The position numbers and the translations under genes are program-made. A model generated the notes under the pieces. That model saw nothing but the letters and a program-made list of their open reading frames with translations, made no database searches and was not told where the DNA came from. From Streptomyces sp. R33 (GTDB lineage Bacteria > Actinomycetota > Actinomycetes > Streptomycetales > Streptomycetaceae), in assembly GCF_041200175.1 (NCBI RefSeq), contig NZ_CP165727.1, forward strand, positions 1,054,001 through 1,118,000: a stretch of 64,000 nucleotides of DNA, read 5' to 3'. The first letter of the stretch is position 1, and every line of letters begins with the position of its first letter. Of this stretch, positions 1-7,551 are shown one piece after another.

Positions 1-325
1 CGTGCCGGAGTTCCCGGTGCACCCACCCGGGCGCCCCCGCGAGGAGATCGATCGGCGGCTCGTACCGCCCGACCTTGCTGGAATCGTCCTGACCGGAGAG
101 AACAGCACGGTCGCCATCGGCCCGGACCAACGTCCACCGGCTGCAAGCGCCGTCGTCGTAGTGCAACCCGCTGTCGCCGTGGGTGCCGCCGAGCCAATAT
201 CCGCTCCGGAAGCGCTCCTTCTCCTCCTCGGCATTCCAGGTCGCCGCGGCGAACGCGGCCCAGCGCGCCCACAGCACGCCTGCGTCCGGAAGGTCCTCCG
301 GCTGCCCCGGACGATTGATCTTCAT
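1..325 (-). CDS. Hypothetical protein, 3' end cut by window edge
   Basis: The reading frame starts at an ATG whose complement is at 323-325 and stays open to the left edge, giving 108 visible residues with no stop. The protein begins MKINRPGQPEDLP, then has a Trp-rich stretch (VLWARWAAFAAATWN) and acidic, Gly/Tyr-rich sequence (RSGYWLGGTHGDSG). Composition is that of a soluble cytoplasmic protein; I see no signal peptide or membrane segment. Codon use is typical for the genus, with G/C at nearly every third position, which supports coding on this strand rather than the shadow frame on the plus strand. I do not recognise the family. It is transcribed away from the small membrane protein that follows. 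Confidence 0.6.
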   Translation of the reverse strand, partial: MKINRPGQPEDLPDAGVLWARWAAFAAATWNAEEEKERFRSGYWLGGTHGDSGLHYDDGACSRWTLVRADGDRAVLSGQDDSSKVGRYEPPIDLLAGAPGWVHRELRH

Positions 326-374
326 GCCCACCCCATACCCCCAGCCCTTGCATCTGACCGACGCCCGCCGGGTA

Positions 375-387
375 TAAGGGTCCCTTA
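375..387. promoter_or_regulatory. Short palindrome between divergent genes
   Basis: TAAGGG-T-CCCTTA is a perfect inverted repeat with a single central base, located in the only AT-richer stretch between the minus-strand gene ending at the left edge and the plus-strand gene at 451. It could be a regulator site or part of a promoter. Nothing in the sequence identifies the binding protein. Confidence 0.3.
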
Positions 388-450
388 AGAGGCGGCCGAC
401 CGGCCTGCGATGATCGTGGACACAACAATGGGGCCAAGGAGATGAAGCAA

Positions 451-828
451 GTGATCAGTCGCAGGATCGCCCGTACCATACCCGCACTCGCGCTGGCCGG
501 ACTGCTGCTGAGCCCCCAGGCGCAGGCTCAGGCCGCGCCGGTGACGGCCCGTCCGGCCGCGGTCGCCGCCGCGCAGGCGCAGCTTCCCTCCCAGGGTGCA
601 CCGGCCCGGGCGGCATCCGGACAGGTCCAGCACTCGGCAGTGCACTCCGCCGGCCTCGTCAACGGCGACAAGAAGGGCGACAAGAAGAAGGACAAGGGCA
701 AGAAGGGCAAGAAGAAGAGCTTCTTCAAGAAGTTGGGCACCGTCGCTCTCGTCGGCACCGTGCTCATCGTCCTGCTCGTCATCGCCGCGATCGTCTTCGC
801 CGTCCGGCGGCGCCGCAGGGAGGGGTGA
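451..828 (+). CDS. Small secreted, lysine-rich single-pass membrane protein
   Basis: About 125 residues. I choose GTG 451 because a good AAGGAG site (436-441) lies 9 bases upstream; an in-frame ATG at 442 directly abuts that site. The N-terminus (ISRRIARTIPALALAGLLL) is a Sec signal followed by AQAQAA. A low-complexity Ala/Gln/Pro linker follows, then a Lys/Gly/Asp-rich basic block (residues about 72-94), one hydrophobic helix (LGTVALVGTVLIVLLVIAAIVFAV) and a terminal Arg cluster. The signal plus C-terminal helix and RRRRREG tail predict an extracytoplasmic N-part anchored with the Arg tail inside. Family unknown; the basic block could contact cell-wall polyanions or DNA, which is speculation. 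It precedes the toxin cassette on the same strand. Confidence 0.7.
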   Translation: MISRRIARTIPALALAGLLLSPQAQAQAAPVTARPAAVAAAQAQLPSQGAPARAASGQVQHSAVHSAGLVNGDKKGDKKKDKGKKGKKKSFFKKLGTVALVGTVLIVLLVIAAIVFAVRRRRREG

Positions 829-943
829 GGACCGGATACCGCCACGCCCTGGGTATTCTCGGCTTGATCACGTATTGCGCATGACAAGGCGGGAAGGACC
901 GGGCCCGCTTCGGCTCGGGCTGCCCGGCGAGGGGAGTTCTGAG

Positions 944-1450
944 GTGGATTTCGACGAGGAGTGGGCCGGGCTGCGCACAGCCGCCGAACGCGCCGCGACG
1001 AAACCGCAGCCACCGTCACGGCCGGAGCCGGAGCCGCCGGTCGCCCCCGTGCCCACCCCCGCTTCCGCGCCCGAGACGGCGGCCGACACCCTGGAGATGG
1101 CGCGGGAGGCGGTGCTGGAGCGGCTGGCGGACTTCCGCAGCCGGGTACTGCTCGTGCCCCTGGACGAGCGTGACGGGCTGTGGACAGGCCGGTTCGGCGG
1201 GCTCGACTGGATCTACGCGTTCTCCGGGGACGAGCAGTTGGCCCGGTTCGCGCAGGCCCGCGGCGAGCAGGGGAAGGAATGGCCGTACCGGCGGGTGGTC
1301 GGGGCGCGGATCCTGGACGAGGTCGTGCCCGCGCTGGACTTTCCCTGCGGGGTGGCGTGGGACGTGGCGGGGCCCGACGGCATGGTCTTCCCGCCGTTGA
1401 GCGGGTTCGTGCCCGAAAGGGCGGCACTCGACGGTGAGGTGGCGCGATGA
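944..1450 (+). CDS. SseB-like domain protein of the toxin cassette
   Basis: 168 residues from GTG 944, chosen because GGGGAG (931-936) is 7 bases upstream; an in-frame ATG at 881 would add 21 residues without a clear ribosome site. After an acidic, Pro-rich N-terminal third (residues about 20-45), residues about 60-165 form a compact domain with features of the SseB N-terminal family: an alpha helix (AREAVLERLADFRSRVLLVP), a strand after a Trp-Thr pair, a YAFSGDEQLARF segment, and a final strand running to GPDGMVFPP. SseB-like proteins often sit beside WXG-type secretion genes in actinomycetes, and this one overlaps the next gene by ATGA. Its role here is inferred as an accessory or chaperone-like component. 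Confidence 0.65.
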   Translation: MDFDEEWAGLRTAAERAATKPQPPSRPEPEPPVAPVPTPASAPETAADTLEMAREAVLERLADFRSRVLLVPLDERDGLWTGRFGGLDWIYAFSGDEQLARFAQARGEQGKEWPYRRVVGARILDEVVPALDFPCGVAWDVAGPDGMVFPPLSGFVPERAALDGEVAR

Positions 1451-2076
1451 GCGGGGACGGGGCGGATCTCGACGTCTCGCAGCAGGCACTGGGCCAGATC
1501 GCCCGGGGCATCACGGACACTCTGGGCGAGCTGAAGGAACTGGGAATGATCGGCTCCGCCAGCATGGGGCGGGGCTTCTCCGACATCGCCCTGTCGGGTA
1601 TGGAGACCGGGCACGACGGCTTGACGTCGACCTTCAAGACCTTCTGCGAGCGCTGGGAGTGGGGGGTGCGCTCACTGGTGCAGCAGGGCAACTCCTTCGC
1701 GGCGAAGGTGGGCCTTTCCGCCGGTGTGCTGCACGAGCAGGACCAGTACCTCCAGGGCAGCTTCAAGGTCCTCACCAACTCGGCGATGGGCAATCCCTAC
1801 GCCTCCGAGAAGGACGTCATCGACAAGGACTGGGGCGAGGTGCTCTCCGACAACGCGTACACGCAGATCCGGGACGCCGACTACAGCCAGGAGTCGTTCG
1901 ACCGGGCCGCCCAGAACAGCAAGGAGGCCTGGAAGACCGCGGTGCGGGACGTGAACACCTCCGACGTGCTGTTGTCGAACCAGCTGGTCGATGCAGCCGG
2001 GTTGCGCGACGAGGTGGACGGCGCGGTCGACCGCATGGTCGGACCGGCTCCGCAGCCTCAGGGTGAGCGCCGATGA
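1447..2076 (+). CDS. WXG/ESX-like helical protein of the toxin cassette
   Basis: 209 residues, starting in the ATGA overlap with the upstream stop and ending in an ATGA overlap with the downstream toxin gene, so translation of all three is probably coupled. The sequence is predicted all-helical and soluble, with heptad-like Leu/Ala spacing. It contains CERWEWGVRSLVQQGNSFA (around residues 69-87), a Trp-containing helix-hairpin reminiscent of WXG100 and ESX substrates, although a strict W-x-G is absent. No signal peptide. It is best described as an ESX-substrate-like or chaperone-like partner of the large effector downstream. The assignment rests on fold-level resemblance and context, not on a recognised motif. 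Confidence 0.6.
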   Translation: MSGDGADLDVSQQALGQIARGITDTLGELKELGMIGSASMGRGFSDIALSGMETGHDGLTSTFKTFCERWEWGVRSLVQQGNSFAAKVGLSAGVLHEQDQYLQGSFKVLTNSAMGNPYASEKDVIDKDWGEVLSDNAYTQIRDADYSQESFDRAAQNSKEAWKTAVRDVNTSDVLLSNQLVDAAGLRDEVDGAVDRMVGPAPQPQGERR

Positions 2077-3707
2077 CGGACTGGGGTGGTCTCCTCGACA
2101 AGGGTCTGGGAAAGCTCGAGGACGGCTGGGACGCGACCAAGAAGGCCGTCGGGGAGGGTGTCGACAAGACCACCGACGGCATAGGCGCCGCCCTGGACTA
2201 TGTCGGGGCGCACGACTGGGCGGACAAGGTCGAGGACTGGGGCGACGACGTCGGCTCCGACCTCGGTGCCTCGATCAGCGAGCAGCAGCTCGGGCAGACC
2301 GAGCAGGCGAACGAGCTCATCCACGGCAAGGCGTCGGCGATCCGGGAATCGACCAAGCACCTCACCGACTTCAAGGCCGCCTTCGACCGGGTCGGCGAGG
2401 GGATGAAGGCGCTGGACTCCGAGCACTGGAAGGGTCAGGCGGCCGAAACGTTCCGCGAGAAGTTCGCGATGCACCCGACGGACTGGTTGCGCGCCGCCGA
2501 CGCCTGCGAGGCAGCGGCCGGCGCCATGAACCGGTACGCCGGGACGGTGGAGTGGGCGCAGCAGCAGGCACAGCAGGCCATCGACCTCTACAAGGCGGCC
2601 GTCAAACAGGCCAGGGAAGCGCACGAGGACTACACGTCCAAGGTCAAGGCCTACACCGCGGCGGCGGATGCGGGCAAGGACCCCGGCGAGAAGCCGGTGG
2701 AGCCCGTCGACGCCGGGAAGGCCGACGGCACGCGGGCCCACGAGATCCTGAAGGAGGCCCGCAGGCAGCGCAACGACGCGGCCGCCGACGCGCAGAAGGC
2801 GCTGGCGGCAGCGCTGGCGCACGCTCCGGCCGAGCCGCCCCCGTCCGAGCGGGCGCTGGCGGGGATCGGCGACTACTACGGCGCAGAGGCCGTGGAGCTC
2901 AACCACTTCGTCGGAGGGGTGGTCAAGGGAACGGCGGGGCTGCTGAACTTCGCCCGCGGCCTGAACCCGATGGATCCGTACAACCTGACCCATCCCGCCG
3001 AGTACGCGCAGCACCTCAACATGACGCTGGCCGGCCTCGTGTCGACGGCCGCCCATCCGGAACGGATTCCGGGGGCTCTGATCGACAGTTTCAAGGACGA
3101 CCCGTCCGAGGGCCTCGGCCGGCTGGTGCCCGAGCTCCTCGGAACCAAGGGCCTGGGAGGGGCGCGGGCGGGCGTACGGGTCGCGGAGACGGTGGCCGCG
3201 AAGCCGTCGGCGTGGTCGCACCTGGCGCAACCGGCGAAGGGCATCACGGAACGCGGGGCCATCCACGCCGACTCCGTCGGTGCGAAGCAGGCCCAGAAGT
3301 TCCTCGACGACCAGTACCCGTGGCTCAAGGACATGAACAACACGGGCATGCCGGGCTATGAGTACAACTGCACGCACAACGTGGCCACCCTCGACAAACG
3401 GCTGGACGGGATCGAGGTGTCGGCCGCCCCCAAGACCGGACCCGGGGACATCCCCTACAAGGAGCTCGGGGTGACTCCGGACGCGAAGAAGGTCGTCAAC
3501 AGTTACGACGACATCATCAAGGACCTGGAACAACGGGGTCCGGATTCGCGCAGCGTGGTCGCCATTTCCCGCCACGGCGGGGTGGGCCATGTCTTCAGTG
3601 CCGTGAACACCCCGCACGGAGTGGTCTTCTTGGACGGTCAGACCGGAACGCTCGCCAGACTGGAGACGTCCAACATCAGCGAGATCGCCCATGTCCCCTA
3701 CCGCTAA
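2073..3707 (+). CDS. T7SS-type polymorphic effector with C-terminal papain-like toxin (Tox-PL)
   Basis: 544 residues. The N-terminal about 280 residues are long amphipathic helices of the putative T7SS-secreted type, with a W-x-G hairpin (W119-K-G121). A middle region follows (about 285-410) rich in Gly/Leu around an ALALAH..APAEPPPSERAL linker. The last about 120 residues match the papain-fold toxin 1 family: Cys433 in EYNCTHNV, His506 in GVGHVFSAVN and Asp521 in VVFLDGQTG give the expected Cys-His-Asp order and spacing. Tox-PL domains act on target-cell proteins as cysteine proteases or deamidases. The gene overlaps the WXG-like gene upstream and is followed after 18 bases by the presumed immunity gene. 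Export by a type VII system is inferred from the N-terminus; no secretion machinery genes are in the window. Confidence 0.8.
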   Translation: MTDWGGLLDKGLGKLEDGWDATKKAVGEGVDKTTDGIGAALDYVGAHDWADKVEDWGDDVGSDLGASISEQQLGQTEQANELIHGKASAIRESTKHLTDFKAAFDRVGEGMKALDSEHWKGQAAETFREKFAMHPTDWLRAADACEAAAGAMNRYAGTVEWAQQQAQQAIDLYKAAVKQAREAHEDYTSKVKAYTAAADAGKDPGEKPVEPVDAGKADGTRAHEILKEARRQRNDAAADAQKALAAALAHAPAEPPPSERALAGIGDYYGAEAVELNHFVGGVVKGTAGLLNFARGLNPMDPYNLTHPAEYAQHLNMTLAGLVSTAAHPERIPGALIDSFKDDPSEGLGRLVPELLGTKGLGGARAGVRVAETVAAKPSAWSHLAQPAKGITERGAIHADSVGAKQAQKFLDDQYPWLKDMNNTGMPGYEYNCTHNVATLDKRLDGIEVSAAPKTGPGDIPYKELGVTPDAKKVVNSYDDIIKDLEQRGPDSRSVVAISRHGGVGHVFSAVNTPHGVVFLDGQTGTLARLETSNISEIAHVPYR

Positions 3708-3725
3708 CCCTGTCAGGAAACAGCA

Positions 3726-5297
3726 ATGCTCACGTTGAACGAAGCCCTGGAAGCGGCGCGGACGCATCTCGAGCGGGCGTACTCCCACGAACCCCGGACG
3801 ATCGTCCTGCAGCGGGAGCTGTCCGGGGAGGACCCGCTCACCTGGATCATCCGGTACGAAGCCCGGCCGACCGCCGGGGCGGCGGGGTCGCCGGCCGCTC
3901 CGCTGACGAGCGTGGTGCTCGTGCCCAAGGACGGCTCCGCCGTGCGGTTCCCGCCGTCGCACCTGCCCCTGGACGAGTACTTCGCGTACGTGCGGCACGG
4001 CGGCTGGGCGACCGCCGCCCTGGCCAGGACGGTGAAGGCTGAGCCGTGGCAGATGGCCCTGGAGTGGCTCCTCACCACCTATCACGGCCTGGTGGAGCTG
4101 GCCGCGATCGAGCCCGTGGCCGAGGACGCCGGGACCTGGCTGTTCGCCTGCCGGACCACCGCGCAGCCGGGATACCCGCGCACGCCGATGCTGGCCGCTT
4201 CGCTGGTCGTGCCCAAGGACCTCGGCACGCCGTTCCACCCGGCGGCCGACGATCCGTGGCGGGACGCCGCGGCCTACACGCAGAACCCCGTGGAGCGTGA
4301 CCCCGAGGCCCAGACGCGACGCCTGAACTCCCGCGGATGCGTGGTCACCATGGCGGCGGCGATCGCCGGGGCGCCCTCGTGCCCGTTGCCGTGGCAGCCG
4401 GCGCACGAGGCTCCGGGATGGTGGGAACTGCTGCTGCGGCGCTACTTCCCCGGCGCCGAACAACTGCGGTGCACGAGCTGGGACGAGGTCATCGAGCGGG
4501 CGCAGCAGACCGGTCCGGACACCCAGGGCGTGGTCTGGGTGCGCCGTACCCTCGGCGGGACGGAGGTGAGCGGCCACCTGCTGTACGCGCACAACAACGG
4601 CGGTTCCGTGGTGTTCCTCGACGGGATGACCGGCGGACTGGCCCGCCTGGACACGGCCGGCCTGCTGGAACTGGTCTTCGCCCGGGTACGGCCCGGCGGC
4701 CCGGAGCGGGCCGACGACTTCGAGGCCGCCCGGCACAAGGCCGAGGAGTGGCTGCGCCGCACCTACACCCAGCCCGTCGAGCTGGTGTCGCCGGACGCCG
4801 GGGACGAGACGGCCCGCGGCTGGCTGTTCGCGTGCCAGACCTCGGCCGCGCTGCGGAGCGGGGACTGGAGGCAGGCGATGCTCGACTCCGCCGTGGTGGT
4901 GCCCAAGGGGCCGCAGGAGCCGTTCCTGCTGCCGAATTCCGACCCCTGGGGATTCCTTGCCGCCTGGGACCGGGGCGAGCCGACCGGTCCCACGCCTCCT
5001 GCGGGGAAGGCCGAATGGCTGGCCTCCACCATGGCGGAACTGGGTGCGGTGACGGAGGTCTCCGAGCACACGACCGTCGTCGATGCCGTGCAGGCCGTTG
5101 CCGCGCTGCCGCCCGGCGGGCGCGCCCTGCTGTGGGTCCGGCGGCGGGACGCCCGAGGACGCGAAAGCGTCGGCCTGCTCTTGACGGGGCTGCACACGGA
5201 GGCGGGCCACGTCGGCATCATCGACGCCTCCGCCGAAGAACTGCGGAGCCTGGACGCGTTCCACGAGTCGGGGGTCCGGGTGATCCGCTACCGCTGA
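3726..5297 (+). CDS. YrhB/Imm35-type protein with embedded toxin-like modules; presumed immunity protein
   Basis: 523 residues, ATG 3726 with an AGGAAA site just upstream. The protein is modular. Three YrhB-like units (about 1-105, 108-190, 330-415) share an EAARxxxExxL-type helix, a strand ending in VVVPK (or LVPK) and an F-x-D-PW or equivalent turn. Between and after them are two segments resembling the neighbouring toxin domain. The first (about 195-323) keeps Cys205, His284 and Asp299, with GGSVVFLDGMTGGLARLDT nearly copying the toxin's GVVFLDGQTGTLARLET. The second (about 430-523) lacks the Cys and His and ends VRVIRYR, like the toxin's AHVPYR. YrhB/Imm35 proteins are known toxin-immunity factors. 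The embedded copies suggest a decoy or pseudo-toxin mechanism, which is inference. No signal peptide, so cytoplasmic. Confidence 0.75.
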   Translation: MLTLNEALEAARTHLERAYSHEPRTIVLQRELSGEDPLTWIIRYEARPTAGAAGSPAAPLTSVVLVPKDGSAVRFPPSHLPLDEYFAYVRHGGWATAALARTVKAEPWQMALEWLLTTYHGLVELAAIEPVAEDAGTWLFACRTTAQPGYPRTPMLAASLVVPKDLGTPFHPAADDPWRDAAAYTQNPVERDPEAQTRRLNSRGCVVTMAAAIAGAPSCPLPWQPAHEAPGWWELLLRRYFPGAEQLRCTSWDEVIERAQQTGPDTQGVVWVRRTLGGTEVSGHLLYAHNNGGSVVFLDGMTGGLARLDTAGLLELVFARVRPGGPERADDFEAARHKAEEWLRRTYTQPVELVSPDAGDETARGWLFACQTSAALRSGDWRQAMLDSAVVVPKGPQEPFLLPNSDPWGFLAAWDRGEPTGPTPPAGKAEWLASTMAELGAVTEVSEHTTVVDAVQAVAALPPGGRALLWVRRRDARGRESVGLLLTGLHTEAGHVGIIDASAEELRSLDAFHESGVRVIRYR

Positions 5298-5342
5298 CGC
5301 CCGGGGCGGCACGGGGCGCGACTCCGCAGGTGCGTGCGCCGC

Positions 5343-6110
5343 CTATTGGTACGGGTCGAAGGGGATGCCCGCCGGCTTGGCCTCCGCGAGGTGGGAGGAG
5401 AAGGCGCCGTCCTTCAGGCCGAAGTGGGCACTGCCGAAGTCGGCCTGGCTGAGCTTCTCGCGGAGCGTGGGCGGGTAGCCCGACCAGCCGACGAGCGCGG
5501 GGAACTGCCAGGTGCCGCGGTGGTTCTCCGGCGGTTCGTCGTTCGTGTTCGCCGCGCGGAAGCAGTGCGTGCCGATGCCGTCCTTGTGGTAGACGATCTT
5601 GGGGTGCGTGCCGTCCCAGCGGATCCGGTCGCGCGCGTGGATCTCGAAGTCGCCGTGGGCGGAGGTGGCGACGTACTTCGCCTCGCCGCCCTGGATCCAC
5701 ACGACCACGTGTTCCCAGTCGTGGCGGTGGCCGCCGAGGCTGATGCCGGGGACGGCCTGGTCCTTCTCGAAGTACAGCGCGTACACGACGGCGCACCAGC
5801 CGTTGTTGCAGGCTGCGCGGGAGTAACCGTTGGTGTTGGCGAGGTCCGAGGCGTCGCGGCAGCTGCCGTTGAGGGCGCCGGTGGGGCTGAGGCCGCCGTT
5901 CAGGACTCCGGTCGGGCCTATGGCGGGCGTCGGGTAGCAGCCGTCCGTGTCGTAGTCGTACGCCGGCTGGAAGGCCAGCTCGATGGCTTCGGCCTGGGCG
6001 GGAAGCGCCGGGGGCGGAGCCGCGAAGGCCGTCTGGGCGGCGGCGACGACCAGCGCGAGGGCGGCGCCGACGACGAGGGATGATCTCCGGATGTGCTGGC
6101 TCGTCCGCAA
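5343..6110 (-). CDS. Secreted NLP/NPP1-family necrosis-inducing-like protein
   Basis: About 255 residues from a TTG complement at 6108-6110, preferred because GGAGG (6117-6121) lies 6 bases upstream; an ATG at 6203 would add 31 residues of low-quality Arg/Pro sequence with no ribosome site. The N-terminus has a signal peptide (SSLVVGAALALVVAAAQTAFA) followed by APPPALPAQAEA. The mature part carries the NLP heptapeptide GHRHDWE and the following HVVVW strand, paired cysteines (RAACNNGWC; THCF), and the typical HPKIVYH and GSAHFGLKDG segments. NLPs bind glycosylinositol phosphorylceramide sphingolipids and damage plant membranes. Bacterial members occur in Streptomyces and plant pathogens; activity here is unproven. 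It is convergent with the immunity gene and not part of that operon. Confidence 0.88.
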   Translation of the reverse strand: MRTSQHIRRSSLVVGAALALVVAAAQTAFAAPPPALPAQAEAIELAFQPAYDYDTDGCYPTPAIGPTGVLNGGLSPTGALNGSCRDASDLANTNGYSRAACNNGWCAVVYALYFEKDQAVPGISLGGHRHDWEHVVVWIQGGEAKYVATSAHGDFEIHARDRIRWDGTHPKIVYHKDGIGTHCFRAANTNDEPPENHRGTWQFPALVGWSGYPPTLREKLSQADFGSAHFGLKDGAFSSHLAEAKPAGIPFDPYQ

Positions 6111-6780
6111 AGCAGGCCTCCGGGGCCGGTCGGTTCGGGGCGGGGCGGATCCCGGCCGAGGGGCCGGCGCACAGCGAGCATCATTCGCGAACCTCGCCGG
6201 CACAGCAAGGGTCCCGACACGGACGGTTCAGCCTTGATCGGCTGTACAACAGGGCTGACTTCAGGACGAGTTGACCCAGACCGGGGATGCGGAGCGCCGC
6301 GGCCGACGGATCGACCGGCACCCCACGGCCCCGCGAGCCGTCCGGCGGCGCCGTCACAGGACCCCCGCGGACGCCTGTTCACCGGCGCTGGTTCCTCGCG
6401 AAACAGTGACATGCATCACTACGCGTCAAGGGATCACGGAAGCATTACGTCCGCTCACTCTTCCCCGACATGTCGATATTTGTCCCACTGGAATCGACAT
6501 TCCCCTCTTCGGCGAAATAGGCATTCTGCGGATCGGCGCGTTCTGGGGTAACTCGCCACGCCACAGGCGTGTCTGAGGGTCGGTCTTCGTCTCACGCAGT
6601 CGGCCGACCGGACGGCCAGCACGACTGTCCGCCCATTTCAAGCCCGCTGTACGGAGGTCCCGCGCGGGCCGGCGGAGAGACTTGCCAGCCCGTTCAGGGG
6701 CTTCTAAGAATGGCGGCCCGGCCCCGGCGCTCCAGCAGCTCAGGCGCAGGACGCATCGCAGAAACCAAGCGAGGTCACGC
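6111..6780. other. 670-bp intergenic region between divergent secreted-protein genes
   Basis: No convincing gene. It must contain the promoters for the NLP gene (minus) and the CAP gene (plus). The segment 6400-6540 is clearly less GC-rich than its surroundings and holds an AGTGA-N6-TCACT inverted repeat (6405-6420). A small hairpin, CACGCC-ACA-GGCGTG, lies at 6557-6571. I looked for a c-di-AMP (ydaO-type) riboswitch, which often precedes wall-hydrolase genes in this genus, and did not see its conserved core. Confidence 0.5.
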
Positions 6781-7551
6781 ATGCACAAGCACCGTAAAAA
6801 GCGGACGCACTACAAGAAAATAGCCATCGCCGCCGTCACGCTCGGCATCGTCGGCATCCCCACGGCCGCCATGGCGTGCCTGGACACCCAGGAGGCGGGC
6901 TCGTCGAGGGCCGCCGGCCGGCACCACGGCATGCGCCCCTCCCACCGCGCCCCCTCCCCCGGCGAGTCGCTCCAGATCCAGGCGGGTCCGGCGGACGCCC
7001 CGCTCGAGACGGCACCGGCCGTACCGGTCGAGCAGACCGAGCAGGCTCCGCAGACGACGGAGCCCACGGAGCCGTCGACCGCCCCCGCTGCGCCGAAGCC
7101 CGCGCAGCCGGCCCCGGCCCGTCCGACGGCGCCGGTGACACCACAGAAGCCGGCGACCCCGACCGCTGCGCCCTCCGGCCCGGCCGCCGAGGTGGTGGCC
7201 CTCGTGAACAAGGAGCGCGCCAAGGTCGGGTGCTCCGCGCTGACCGTCAATGCGAAGCTGACGGATGCCGCGCTGAAGCACAGCCAGGACATGGCCGCGC
7301 ACGCCAACATGTCGCACACCGGCTCCGACGGTTCCGACCCGGGCCAGCGCATCACCCGCGCCGGCTACACGTGGACGACCTACGGCGAGAACGTCGCCTA
7401 CGGCTACAACACGCCCGAGCAGGTCATGACCGGCTGGATGAACAGCCCCGGGCACCGGGAGAACATCCTCAACTGTGCCTTCAAGGAGATCGGCGTCGCC
7501 CTCGCGCAGCCGAACTCCTACTGGACGCAGGACTTCGGCACCGCCCGCTAG
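6781..7551 (+). CDS. Secreted CAP/SCP-domain protein
   Basis: 256 residues from ATG 6781, with a GAGG site 8 bases upstream. The N-terminus is basic (HKHRKKRTHYKK) followed by a hydrophobic signal segment (IAIAAVTLGIVGIPTAAMA). Residues about 60-135 are a Pro/Ala/Thr/Gln-rich wall-spanning linker. The C-terminal about 120 residues are a CAP domain of the bacterial SCP/YkwD type: EVVALVNKERAKVGC, HSQDMAAHANMSHTG, YGENVAYG and MNSPGHRENIL, with the expected His-Glu-Glu-His cavity residues. Such proteins are secreted and of mostly unknown function. Its TAG stop is the exact junction with an IS630 element: the T and A are the insertion-site bases and the G is the first base of the element, so the protein end is unchanged. 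Confidence 0.88.
   Translation: MHKHRKKRTHYKKIAIAAVTLGIVGIPTAAMACLDTQEAGSSRAAGRHHGMRPSHRAPSPGESLQIQAGPADAPLETAPAVPVEQTEQAPQTTEPTEPSTAPAAPKPAQPAPARPTAPVTPQKPATPTAAPSGPAAEVVALVNKERAKVGCSALTVNAKLTDAALKHSQDMAAHANMSHTGSDGSDPGQRITRAGYTWTTYGENVAYGYNTPEQVMTGWMNSPGHRENILNCAFKEIGVALAQPNSYWTQDFGTAR

Noticed and set aside
528..1793. A 421-codon open frame on the minus strand across the SseB-like and WXG-like genes
   Set aside because: It is Pro/Arg/Ser-rich shadow of high-GC coding DNA on the plus strand; it has no ribosome site and crosses three well-supported genes.
2058..5312. A 1084-codon minus-strand open frame opposite the toxin and immunity genes
   Set aside because: Long antisense open frames are expected in GC-rich coding DNA. 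It lacks any domain, and codon third positions favour the plus strand.
6400..6540. A riboswitch upstream of the CAP-domain gene
   Set aside because: The AT-richer patch does not contain the conserved ydaO/c-di-AMP core and folds only into small stems.
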